The position numbers and the translations under genes are program-made. The notes beneath the pieces are model-generated. The model saw only the letters and a list, made by a program, of their open reading frames with translations. It was not told where the DNA came from and ran no database searches. Shown here one piece after another: positions 1 through 18,600 of a stretch of DNA of 64,000 bases; positions within the stretch are counted from its first letter, which is position 1; the number at the start of each line of letters is the position of its first letter. The DNA is taken from positions 922,215 through 986,214 of the forward strand of contig SIJG01000008.1 of NCBI GenBank assembly GCA_023374025.1, written 5' to 3'. This stretch comes from Heterodera schachtii. Its lineage: Eukaryota > Nematoda > Chromadorea > Rhabditida > Heteroderidae.

Positions 1-208
1 GATTTTCTGTCGCCTTGACTCTGCTTTTTGCACATATTTTAATCAAATTTTGAGATTTTTCTTATTCGGGTGGGTCTAGAGTTAGGTAAGGGGCAATATA
101 AATGTCGTATTCGTATTCAGCGACCCCGAAAACACTTAATTAGACTCCTTTTCCGGGTTTTTATGAGCTTTTTAGACTTTTGGACATTTCGTGGTTTTTT
201 ACTCTTTT
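1..208. other. A+T-rich flank with a dispersed-repeat fragment
   Basis: No gene is supported here. Around 117-133 lies the string GCGACCCCGAAAAC, which recurs at about 52635-52650 and, inverted, at about 52343-52356. It therefore belongs to a dispersed repeat family rather than to a gene. Confidence 0.4.
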
Positions 209-384
209 GGACATTTCGTGGCTTGGACATTTCGTGGCTTGGACATTTCGTGGCTTGGACATTTCGTGGCTTGGACATTTCGTGGCTTGGACAATTCGTG
301 GCTTGGACAATTCGTGGCTTGGACAATTCGTGGCTTGGACATTTCGTGGCTTGGACATTTCGTGGCTTGGACATTTTGTGGGGG
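209..384. repeat. 16-bp tandem repeat (minisatellite), 11 units
   Basis: The unit GGACATTTCGTGGCTT begins at 209, 225, 241, 257, 273, 289, 305, 321, 337, 353 and 369. The three adjacent middle units (289, 305, 321) carry ACAATT instead of ACATTT, and the last unit decays into ATTTTGTG. A single diverged unit sits at 182. Open frames run through the array on both strands because 16 is not a multiple of 3 and the unit lacks stops, but these frames are artefacts of the repeat. Confidence 0.95.
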
Positions 385-429
385 CGCCACTTTGTTCTGT
401 TTAGTTGGTGATGAAGAAAGTTATGGCTG

Positions 430-1320
430 ATCAAAATGAAAAATACAATAAAGTCATTTTCCAGTGTAAATTTTGAATTAGCGCGTAAAAATTTACGCCA
501 AATGCGCTATTTGGCGTTATGAGCAATTTTGTCTAACACTGGGCTTGACCCATAGTGGATTTAGCCAGGGTTAATTTAAAATAAGTGCATATAAAAAAAT
601 CAAATCAAATTTAATAAATTAACCCTGTTTCCAGACTCAACCGCGCGGAGGTAGCAGTTATTGAGTCCTTTTCAAACAACACAAAAATGTTAAAATAGCA
701 GAATATGCGCAATTCTACAATACACTGACAATGTTTAAAACTTATCACTTTGCTTGATTAATGACTATTCAGAAATGATTGTTCAACTTTGATTTCTAGA
801 AAATGATCTCGTCCTTATTTTGCCCTATTACCTACTTTTTATTTCAGATGTAAATGCAAACTTTGTCAGATGCTCTCACGTCGATAACATTGGTTCTTCA
901 TATTGTTTTTACACTTGTGCCATCGTCGAATGAAACACAATTCGTACTGCCCCGAATCGTACTATTTGTCCACAACTTTTCAAAAATAAAGAACTATTGA
1001 ATGTTTGATCTGGTCGACTTTGACAAAAACGATTTTTTTGTAAACAGTACGAATCGTGGAAGTACGAGTTGGTCTATCTTTGTTTGAACTTAATCCAAAA
1101 GAAGAAAAGGAATGTGACTAAAACTTGATATATTTTGTTAATCTGTGATTCAAACTTGATAAGAATTTCTTATTAATTTTTAAAATAAAAAGGTATCGGT
1201 AATTTGGGTCACTTACAATGGAACTTTTACTTTTCTAAAAGGAAGTTGGGACAATCCTTCAATAAATAAAGTTTTAAATGCGCTCACCTTTTGATTTGTA
1301 TCGTTTGCATCTCTCTCCAG
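430..1320. other. Intergenic, A+T-rich
   Basis: No open frame with family resemblance, RNA gene or mobile element was recognised. The sequence is A+T-rich with short homopolymers, typical of intergenic nematode DNA. Confidence 0.4.
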
Positions 1321-1322
1321 CA

Positions 1323-1843
1323 ATGTCTTCTCGTGCTGCTTCTTCTGTCACCACATCATCAAAACCCAATACTGCCATTATCAGTCGATGGGTCCCCACT
1401 GAAAAATGTGCCGATTTGACGAGCCATTATCGTGCTATAAGAGTGAAGCTACTATCGCACAAAATGCTCATATTTGAGCCTGTGCCAAGATGCGGCACCA
1501 TGCCGAAAAGGTTTCGCTGGGATGTGACATTTACCAAAGAAAAATGTGGCGAACGTATGAGTTTTCCTCCGCGGAAAAACTTCATTGTTTGTTTTTCTTT
1601 TTCATTGGGAATTATTTTGGAGAAACACATGACAGAAAAATACTTATTTTTTTGCAATTCAGATTTGGGCTCTACCGTTTACACAAAGAATTGATTGGTG
1701 AAGCCAAAGTTTCTATGTCATACCAACAAATAGAGGATGTCCGATACACCGTACGCAAATGGATCGGACAGGACGGATTTTTTCAAAAAACGCTATGTAT
1801 CATATCAATCAATAAATTTATTCATTTATTTTCTTTAAAATAA
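1323..1843 (+). CDS. Possible small two-exon gene of unknown function
   Basis: An ATG at 1323 follows directly after a good acceptor (CTCTCTCCAG|CA), as expected for a trans-spliced or spliced 5' end. The first frame runs in exon-like sequence to about 1554. A second frame begins after TTGCAATTCAG (acceptor ending 1662) and stops at 1843. The GT at 1555 does not keep frame with the second exon. A GT at 1511 (after residues MPKR) does, and would give a protein of about 120 residues. No domain was recognised. Convergence with ALKBH8 (stop 1818) makes the two ends overlap by about 25 bp, which is suspicious. This could be a real small gene with a different 3' structure, or a chance open frame. 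Confidence 0.3.
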
Positions 1844-4612
1844 CAACCCAATTGCCCTCGTCGTAACTTTCTGATTCAATATCACAATAATTGGGGAATT
1901 CGCTGTCAATCAAATCACTGAATTCGGACTTTGTGAACAGATGGTAATATCGGAAGTAATCCTTTTGCCCATGTTGTTTCTGTCCATCTTCCTCCTCTGT
2001 TTGCTTCTTCTGATCACCGCTGTTGTTGGACGAAGACCACGGGACGAGCATGTCCTGCTGCTTGAACTGCTTGCCGTCGTGGATGCGCAACATTTTGCCC
2101 ACGGCGTATTCCGCTTCCGCAATTTGTAGTTGACCATCGTCACCGTCTTCGTCGTCTGTTGCTTTATTCGCACGCATTTTCGACGTGTAAATGGACGGGA
2201 CTTCGTTGGGCGAAAATTGCTCCATGGCCCACGCCGTCACAAGCACACGCCCACCGGGACGGACAACCTGGAGAAAAGGGGGACAAATTTTAAAAAGTAA
2301 ATTAAAATATTTGCCCGGAGCAATTCGGAGAGTGCCCGGACGCGACGCCGACGCGTTGAGAAGTGGTGGACAACAGCGACAGAAATGGCCGCATCGAAGG
2401 CACCGTCTCTGATAGGCAATTGGAGGGCGTCTGCACAGAAAACGTTGGCACATCCCTTACGGGTGGTAATGCGGAGCAAATTGCAGCTGATATCGCAGCC
2501 AAACTGAGTGCAATCAAACAGATTTTAAGAAATAAATTATCTTTTTTTCACAAGGATTTGGCCGACCCAAAACGCTGATTTTATTGCTTCAAAAAGTACC
2601 CAATTCTCAGTAAAATTCATTTATAAAATGTCGTAATTGTGGTAATGGAAATAAGCAACAAATGTGTCGTCGTGGCCCACCTTTGTCAGTGCGTCCGAGT
2701 GCAGCAAATATTTCCCATTTCCGCAGCCGACGTCGAGCAGAGAAGCGCCGCGGGGGAGGGAGGCCAAAAAAGCGACGACACAGCGCCAATTGGAGTGCCG
2801 AGTTAAGTCAAAGTGAGGCGCAATGGCATCGTACACCTTTTTTGGGGAAAATGGCAAAATATATGGGAATTTTATGCCCCGGTTTGTACATGTCTATGAT
2901 TATTTGCCATCCATTGAACGCCCCACCCGTCCCCCCATCATTAACTTGCTAAAATTGCCATCGGCAATCAACCAACTTTCTGTTGCCCACCTTGGCCACA
3001 TATCGCTGCTCCATTTGTCTCCCGTCGCACTCTCCGCTCGGAATTCGCAGCCGACCCGCGCGGTCCCAGTCGCAAAATTCGACGTACGGACATTGGCACG
3101 GCGCGCGACGGACAGTGCGAAAAGTGATGGAAATGCGGCGCTGCCGTTTCAGCAAACGGTTGGACGACGGATGGACGTCGTACTGACGCGTCAGAATTCT
3201 GAAAGGGGGAATTGAAACGTTTCGGCCATTTTGAATTATTAAAAGAATTGGCGTTCCATTTCAGTATTAAAAATGGTCCACTCTCCCCGAATTACTCGGA
3301 CCAAATTACTAAAATTTGCAATAATACTATGGTCAAAATCTCAATTCGAAAATCTGACGGTGGATGGACCTCCCCCGATTATTCAGTGCATTCGTCCGTT
3401 TCTTTCTGCTGACTGACCCGTGCTTGTGCCGATATCGGACATCGCCGCACAGCGACAGAATGCTGCGCCTGGGCAAATGCGCGGAGACGCGCCGGGCACT
3501 GTTGGCGCAGTCGCGGAATTCCATCACAACGTCCGACAGCAAACTCAGCGAGTAAATGGGCTCCTCAAATGCGGAATGGGCGTCCAAATGCAAAGGGATG
3601 CCTTGGCCAGGCTCATAAACATTCACTAAACGGATTTTTTGAAAAAGAATTTGCCGATTTGTCCCTGTGCCAAAAAGAAGTGGTCTCATTTCAGAGACTC
3701 GAATTGTTCGGTTGATAAAATTACAAAATCATCCAAAACCGGTGATTTGATTCGGTCGCATGTCGGCTGATTGGCAGTCAAAATTGGAACAAATTATGTC
3801 GATAATTCGGTCAAAAATCGGCGGAATTTGAGGCGCTTCGTCCGTCGCATTGTTTTCGCTGTAATTGAACACGTACCCAAAATGGAAAACATGTCGATTT
3901 TTCAATTCCTCTAAAATTAATTAAAGTTAGCTTCCCTTCCCCAAATGGCTTAAAACGAACGAATGTTTGTTCTTTCTGCGAGACAATTGGCAACAAATTG
4001 CTCGAGTTCGGATTCGTGTTGTGCCGAAATGAATTCCGGAACTATTTTCAGGCCGTTTGGCAATGCCGCTGGCGGCGAACGGTTTACCGCTTCTGACAAT
4101 TTGGGACAGTATAAATAATGGGAAAATATTTTAAAACGTAAAACTCTTGAAATAAGCATTTATCCCCCCGTTCCGGAAAGTCATGGTTTTGGATTAAATT
4201 TTGATTTTTTCAGAACCCACTTTGCCTGACGAAGAACAAATGAATTGGGGCAACATTTTCAATGGGAAAATCTTTGGGTTTGGTGCCGTTGAGAGAATTG
4301 CGCGCAGAAACGGCCAAATTCACTTCGGAAAAGTGGACCAATGAGTAGGACTTGTTGGTCGGGTAAACGGTGAAGGCACAGCACGGGTCAAAGCGACGGA
4401 ACAGTGACTCGAGACTCTCGAAGGGTACGCCCACCAAATGACTGCTGTTACTCACGAACAAAGTCTGAAATCAAAGGAGACGAAGGGAAATTAGCATCGA
4501 ATCCAAGGGACTCAACGTCGGCACTCACATCGGTGGCACTCTCTGAAATTTCGATTCCGTCCTTTTTGAGTGAGGAGACAATTTTGGTAAATTTTCTCTT
4601 GTTCCTCTCCAT
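1818..4612 (-). CDS. ALKBH8: ALKBH8: tRNA wobble-uridine modification enzyme
   Basis: Nine exons, each pair in phase: 4612-4529, 4464-4221, 4092-3961, 3910-3740, 3625-3418, 3198-2991, 2836-2681, 2503-2315, 2267-1818, giving 613 residues (human about 664). Residues 29-109 form the RRM. The AlkB Fe(II)/2-oxoglutarate dioxygenase follows (HFGYVFNY near 160; iron ligands H223 and D225 in HLD, H279 in HKHG). A Cys-rich linker (CQCPYVEFC) leads into the methyltransferase (LLDVGCGNGKYL around 387) and the family end GNWVVILKK. By family knowledge the methyltransferase makes mcm5U at tRNA position 34 with TRMT112, and the AlkB part hydroxylates it. Intron 8 (2314-2268) must use a GC donor. A CTGCAG acceptor 30 bases before the ATG suggests trans-splicing. 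The F-box-like gene ends 224 bp upstream on the same strand. Confidence 0.95.
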
Positions 4613-4835
4613 TTTGTTATTTGCCAATCATTGGGAATGTTCTGCAGGCATAAATTAAAGAAGCGAAAATGAAAACAAACGAATTGAAAAGTGTAGCGAA
4701 AAAGCAGCGGCGAAAACAACAATTCCATTCGGTTATTGGTTAGTCAAATGCTTTATTTTGAAAAAAATGAATAAATTGTATAAATTTGTCATTTTGCACA
4801 TAATTTAAATGTCGTCCAATGTCTGTTTAAAGCGT

Positions 4836-6934
4836 TCATCCGTCCGTGCCATTCATCTCATCTCCCTCATAAGTCACTTCGTCCATGTTCACGTGTTCAT
4901 TGCCATCTTCGATCAGGTCCACGTCCTCTTCATTGGCAACTTCGATCACATTCCATGCATTGGTCCAATTCCATCCGATTGCCTCCGCCTCCCATTGGGC
5001 CCATTGTTTTTGCCATTTTCCTCCCCCAACGGTAGGACGACGCTTCAACAACCACAAATTGCGCTCCGGCTTGATGTAGTGGGTCAGAATGTCGTCATTC
5101 ACGTTGTCCTCCTCCTCCATCTGTTGTTGTCCTTCTTCGTCTTCATTTTGGTCGTCCTCTGTCGCGACCATTTCCATGCTCAGCATTTCCCCGGTCCGAT
5201 CATTGCGCAATTCAAACCGTTCACCTGCACAGAAAACAGCAAATATTTGGGGTGTTAAATACTTGCAATTTTTCAATGCCTCATACCGGCAAAACTGCTC
5301 AAAGACAAACGAATGATGAAACTAACGGGGGCGGAGGCGTCACAAAATGCCTTAATTTGCAATGTAAGCCGGCAAATTTTTTTTATTAGCAGAAACATTC
5401 ATATTTTATTACTACAATTACCGTTTTTAGTTCCCGAATTTTGTCAGCGAATGACCAAATTTCCTGGCACAGCAAAATCTTCGGTCGCCCGTCCCCCCGC
5501 GGCGAATGCAACCATTGCCACAGGAAATGGGCAGACGAAATGGGAGTGGAGGAGACGGTGTTGACCGGCGGTGCATCGGGGAAAACGTCCTAAAATATTG
5601 GAGAAACCATTCAGATCATACGTTAAAAAAGGGGGGGGGGGGTGGGTCGGAAAAAAATTTTGCGAAGTGGGGTCGGCCGCCGCGATGATTTTTTTTTTTT
5701 GCTTTTCAAAACTGTTTTTTTCGGCGCGCTTTTTCAAAAGGAAATTCGGGAATAGGAGGGCCGGCGGTATCGATAGGCGCCACCGGGAAAAAATTGAAGC
5801 TTGGGGTGTGATTTGTTTACAGATTTTCACCAAAAATGGCAAATTTTTACGATTTGAGCCAATTTTTAAAAAAATGGGATTTTTGGGGTCCGGTGGCGCC
5901 GATAGGCACCGCCGGGAAAATTTTTTGGACTTCTCAATAAATGTATGATTCAGATTACACCCTAAAAAGGTTTCTAAAGTCCAAATTGTCATTTTTGGGA
6001 GACAAAAATTCAGAGAAAGAGTGAAACGATGGCAATCCCCCAGAAGTCAGAATCCTTATTTATGATCAAATTTCAAAAGTTGTGTATTCGTTTAAAAACC
6101 CAACACGGCAATCCATCAAGTACAGATTCGCGCATTGGTACAAAAAATCGACTGGTAAACGTTCAATTGGACTGCAAAAGTCGTAGTCATCCAAAATTGC
6201 CAATCTGAAAATGAAAAGGGAAAATTAAAAAGTATTCATTTTACCATTTTAAATGCGAAATATCAAAAATATTAAGAAATGCCGTCGGAGGTGCGCCCAT
6301 CCGAATTTTTTGGGATTAGCATTTTTCAACTCATTTATCGCATTTTTGACCTATTCTTTGTATATTAAATTTTAAGAAATGATAAAAATAATTATATTTC
6401 TGAAAAATTTAACCTAACAACATTCTGTGCCAATAGAGACCAAACTTCGGGCGATGAGATGGGCCACCACTTCGGCGTTCGGCCGCACGTATAATTGCAA
6501 ACACTCAGAACCAAATTAATGCCATTCTTTACGAAGAGAGTCCGCAAATTGCGAATAAATTGAAGGACAGTGCTGTCAAAGTAACTTAAAAGTGGATAAT
6601 TAGTGTTTTGTAAAATGTGGCACAACTTATCACCCCAGGGAAATGCTTTTGAATTCCTTCAATCCCTTCGGTGGCGGTGTTTCAGCGATTGGAAATTTCC
6701 CAAGAAATTTTTTGTCGTTAGCGAAACAGCAAATTTCGGCATTGGCCTGGTCAGCAGCCAGTTTAATGTCCAAAATGCCAATCGACCAGCACTTTTGCGC
6801 ATTAAATTTGTCGACTATGGCATCGAAACGGGGGCTGACCAATGCCATTTTAAGTCCAAGTTCGGCACGGAAAAGCCACTCAAAAACATTCCACCAAACA
6901 TCGTTGGAAATATGGCTGAATGATAGGTGGCAGT
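4836..6934 (-). CDS. F-box-like protein of the expanded cyst-nematode family
   Basis: Six exons recovered: about 6934-6634, 6584-6414, 6204-6105, 5589-5422, 5350-5287 and 5224-4836. The 5' end is uncertain (no ATG exon was identified above 6934). The N-terminal ISNDVWWNVFEWL followed by LGLKMALVS is the degenerate F-box-like start. The middle has WLHSPRGDGRPKILLC, and the tail has NLWLLKRR and WAQWEAEAIGWNW. I recall this order from many Globodera and Heterodera predicted proteins annotated as F-box-like; the assignment is from memory. F-box proteins link substrates to SCF ubiquitin ligases, but nothing here shows a substrate. The last exon carries an acidic Glu/Gln insertion. A MITE (5617-5947) sits in intron 3. 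Confidence 0.75.
5617..5947. mobile_element. hAT-like MITE, copy 1 (intron of the F-box-like gene)
   Basis: It begins CATACGTTAAAAAAGG and ends AATAAATGTATG, and is flanked by the perfect 8-bp direct repeat ATTCAGAT (5609-5616 and 5948-5955). Inside are two GC-rich inverted-repeat cores (about 5759-5790 and 5890-5919) shared with the copies at 10927-11362 and 31290-32156. No transposase is encoded, so it is non-autonomous. The 8-bp duplication and CA...TG ends suggest the hAT superfamily. Confidence 0.85.
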
Positions 6935-7064
6935 CTTTAAAAAATTAAATGAGCTGTACATTGGGCGGCGCTTCTTCTTTTTTGTAGGTGACGGTGGAGA
7001 TGGATTCATAAATACAAGGAAATTGACTTCTTAAAAGCTTACAACTGAAAATTCTAAAAAAATA

Positions 7065-7220
7065 AGTGGTAATAGTACCGATGGTAGTCCTTTTGAAAAA
7101 TAAAATTTTTGCGTATTAGGGATTTTAAGGGTCGGAGAATCCGAATCTGACCATAAATTTCGACCTGTATTGAACCCCGAACCCGGATTCAAGCAAAAAG
7201 TCTAAAATTCAAATTTTCAA
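7065..7220. repeat. Dispersed repeat related to 52265-52445
   Basis: Both stretches run in the same order: GGTAATA then TAGTACC, TTTTTGAAAAA, GGGTCG, CCGAATC or GAATCCGG, TTTCGACC, then CCCCGAACCCGG or CCCCGGACC and an A+T-rich tail with AAATTCAAATTTT. This marks 7065-7220 as a diverged copy of a repeat rather than gene sequence. The rest of 6935-7592 shows nothing recognisable apart from A+T-rich DNA. Confidence 0.55.
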
Positions 7221-7592
7221 ATTTCTCATTGTTGCTTTAAAATGGTTTAAATTATCTTTTTTACAGGGTTGTTGACTTTATGTTTGTTTCCCTATGAAGC
7301 CATTTTAAGACCATAAATTTTTTCTTACTTAGACACTTCATACATTTGGTTTCAAACAAAAGATTAAGATCTTTTAAAAAATGAAGAGATAGTAGGCCAA
7401 AGTGAGAAAAATTACAAAGAAAAAGAGATACGACGAGATAGTACATTTCTTTTCTCGTACAACGGAATTGACTTATAATTAGCAGCAAGAACCGAACTGA
7501 ACACGAATCCCTTTCTCTTCCTGATTTCATAATTTCCCTTTTAAAATAAAAATTTAATTGCAAATATTTTCAAACTGATTAAGGAATAAAAT

Positions 7593-15047
<7,455 letters not shown>

Positions 15048-15616
15048 TTTTATTGTCAACATTTGTATTTTTATTACAAATGGGCCATCATTTTTACAAT
15101 TGTATTTCAATTTATTTTGTCACAACCTCTTAATTAGTTTTTAAAAAATTTAATTATTCATAATTGGCCATAGAATTTCCAACTTACACAACACCGATTC
15201 AAAAAATGAGAAATGAACTAACAAATAGATTATGTGAGTGCAAGAGGGAATTGCAACTCTTTTGGCGTATTTTGCTTATCGACGAAGAAAAAGTTTTGCA
15301 TCGAATGAACTAACAATAAGTTTTATTTGTTACTTCATATCCCGTTTTCCATGAAATCGTTATGGAATTGAAAAGACTTTAAATGCATGTTTATCTCACG
15401 AATCCGTTAATTTGAAGGTTTAGGTTTCTAATCACAACTGTACAGGGGGGAGGGGGTCAACTGGGCGCAAGCGCCATTCTCTGGGACATTTTATTGAATT
15501 TTTGAAAAAGTTCACTTTTAAATTAGAGTGCCAAAAGTTGGAATATCCATCAATTTCTCCATCATAATTAAACACACTAACATTTGATAGAATGGCTTTT
15601 GTCTCGGCCAATTTGT
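15048..15616. other. Convergent intergenic spacer
   Basis: DHX38 (plus) and the tyrosinase gene (minus) converge here. The stretch is A+T-rich and presumably holds both 3' UTRs. No further gene was recognised. Confidence 0.5.
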
Positions 15617-18600
15617 TTATCGTTTTTTCATAAAATTTATCGTCGAATGCCATCCGTCGCCCCTTTCGGCGCCGCCCCTCCTAAATGCCATGCCGTTGTC
15701 GTCCATTTTCTTTGCTTTTTCCCCATCATTCTCTTTGTCCATCGTTTTTGTCTTTGTGCACCGCCCCTCGACACATTGACTGTCCCCGTAGCACACTTCG
15801 GCACTCCATTCGAAGCCGGCACAATTCCCCCCGGGCTTTATCTTTGACGTACACACCGCATGACCACCATTTGTTCGCGAGTCGCACCACAAATAACTGT
15901 TAATTTTGACTTATTGTAGAAACAGATTGGATCCATAATTATTTTCGCATTTAAAATAAAATATTTTATTATTAAATAAAATTAATCCCTAATCTTATTT
16001 ATGAGTTCCCCCCCCCCCCCTCTTACGGTCGCTTCCGCCCTCCCCTCTGATCCTCCGATCGCTTCCCCCCCCCCCCCCCCTCTTACGGTCGCTTCCCCTC
16101 CCCTCTGATCTCCGATCGCTTCCCCCCCCCCCCCCCCTCTTACGGCGCTTCCCCCCTCCCCTCTGATCCTCTGCTGATAACGCCGTCTCCCTCTCCCCCT
16201 CTGTCATTCCTCCGATCGCTCCCCCCCCCCCCCCCTCTCTCCCCCTCATTATATAATGTAATATTTCTCCCCCCCCCCCTCGTCACTCACTCTCTGCTCC
16301 CGCATTCCTCCGAATTGCCGGTTCGCGCACAGCTCGGCCTCGGCACAAACTCGTACATGTTGTCCGTGTAGTTGTTGGAGAGCACGTCGATGTTCCACAA
16401 CGGTTGCAGCATCGGCATGAACTCTTCGGAGAAGTGCCACCGCGGCGCACACGCGGCGTTATTGCGCGGAAAGTCCGTCTCGCGTTGGAGCCGACTCTGT
16501 TGGGGGGGGGGGGGGGAAATGGACCGTGGTGCGACATTTGAGAATTGTTTCGGCGAACGGCGCCCGTCCAATTTTTTGGACCAAAACTTTTTTTTGTTGA
16601 GCTTTCGAACTAGACAGATTTGGTCGCCAGTAAAAGAAATTACAGTCCAATAATTCGGGCTGTGCCGAAAAAAGACCCCGACTCGATGGGGAGGAGGGGG
16701 AGGCGCCAATTGGGGTGAAATGCCATGAAATGTAAAAATGAGATTTTTTATTTTTGGTATTTTAAAGAAAATATTAAAGAAACAAAAAAATATTTTGGTA
16801 AAAAATTTAAATTAGTCAATTAAGGTTTATAAATTGTGTTCACCTGTTTGTTTTGCCTCCAATGCTCCCAAATTGAGTCGATAAAGCCTAAAAATTTCCA
16901 AAAATATTTTTAATTTATATTTAATCATTATTAATAGGCAAAGATTAGACGTGCCGTGGTGCATGAAGAAGATCGGGTCGTTGCTGGAGCTGAACCTTTC
17001 CTGCATGTCGCCACTGATGAAATAGTGCACATAATCATGCGAATACTCCAAAAAGCGGTCGTCGACTTCGTAATTGATACAATTCTGAGCAAATAATAAC
17101 AATTAAATCACTAATTAAGCATTAATTGCCTGTGTCGGCAGACTGAATGCCATCACACTTTCCACGATGTCTTGCGTCATCACCCAGTCAATGCGTGCGT
17201 CGTTAATGAATTCGCCGTCGTCCTGGTCACCGAACATTCGTTGGAAGGAGTGCCGACCCTCAAAAATAATGGCACAAATTGTTGGCACTTTTCCCGGAAT
17301 TGGCATTTTGCTTTTTTTTTAATTTATGAATTGCTTCTTTCTTCTCTCACATCCATCGTCGTCCAATTGGCAAATAATCCGTTGGTCACAAAGCCCGCTT
17401 CGTCCGGTTCTCCGAGCAACTTTAATTGATGGATAATTTTTAAAGCGGGATTTAAAAAAGCTATATTTACATATTCGCTGAACATGACCGAATCCTCGGG
17501 CGCTGGTAAGTCGTGGTCCAAAGTCGAGTCCCAATAGGGCAGGCCCAAAATAGGCTCCTAAAGGGGAGATTCAGATAAGCTAGATCACTTTTTATTATGT
17601 GCAGTTAATAATTTTTTATGCCGACACATTTTTATGGCAGAAAATTATATGAACTCGAGACTCTCGAATGCATTTCCGGACTCAAAGTTCTGTCTTCAGC
17701 ATTGAGAAATATGGTTTTAACAAATTATTTACCGAATTCTCCGGATGCAAGGCGCGAAAGACGAGTTCAAGCCTTTAATTATGTTCACATTTAAACATTT
17801 TCTTTTTTTGTTAAACCTACCGTTTCAAAAATTCGCGGTGCCAAACTAAGAAAGCGGGCCCCGAATGAACGCCCGACCGGCGATGGATCATTCCGAAACG
17901 CCTGTAAAGACCGCTGGACTTGAAACGACGCATTGTCTCCTAAAATAATGCAAATAAACAAAATTAAAATTTAAATAGAAATAGAAATAAATAATGACCA
18001 AAAAGAGTTGCAACTCTTCACGAGTGTATTGGCGAAACTCTTTCCGTACGGCCCTTTTCAGTGGTTTTCCGTTCGGCAGAATGCATTCGGAGCCAAACGT
18101 TGTGCCTAAACAGTGAAAAAGAGTGCCATTAAAAATGGGGGGGAAAGCAAACGGACGGACCACGGAAAAGCGGACAAACGCACGTCATCGTCAGACAATG
18201 CATAAATGGCCAAATTTGCCAAGGCCAACGAACACTGTCCTTCACCTCGCCCTTCGGCAAATTGTGATGTCCAAATTTGGCAGTGGCCCTAAATTCCAAC
18301 CAATTCAGCAAGTATTTGAAAAATAAAATAAATTCGAAAATGCTTTGAAGTGGACGAGGCGATGAGCCGTCTTTTCTGTCCCGCATTTTTCAATTCGGAT
18401 TTTTGCCGATGTGATCACACTTTTTCACTGGCCTGGTCTGATTCCGTGCCAGCACTTCCATGCGCGGTGCGTTTTCGTCCATTGGGCCGTCTTTGGCATT
18501 TCCATTGGCATTTGCCATGCCGTTTTGGTTTTCGTTGCCCATGGTCGACTGCTCAAAGTCGTCCAGTTTGATCACGAATTCCTTGTCCACTATTTGCTCC

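Noticed and set aside
70..434. Repetitive Trp/Gly/Leu-rich open frames on both strands
   Set aside because: They are produced by the 16-bp tandem repeat being free of stop codons in several frames, and show no start context or domain.
15995..16249. Gly/Arg-rich minus-strand frame
   Set aside because: It lies wholly in the C-rich minisatellite of a tyrosinase intron.
18390..18429. Extension of tyrosinase exon 2 through [12 protein letters not shown]
   Set aside because: It looks like part of a Cys-rich domain but runs into a stop with no usable donor; splicing at CCA|GTGAAA restores frame with the next two exons.
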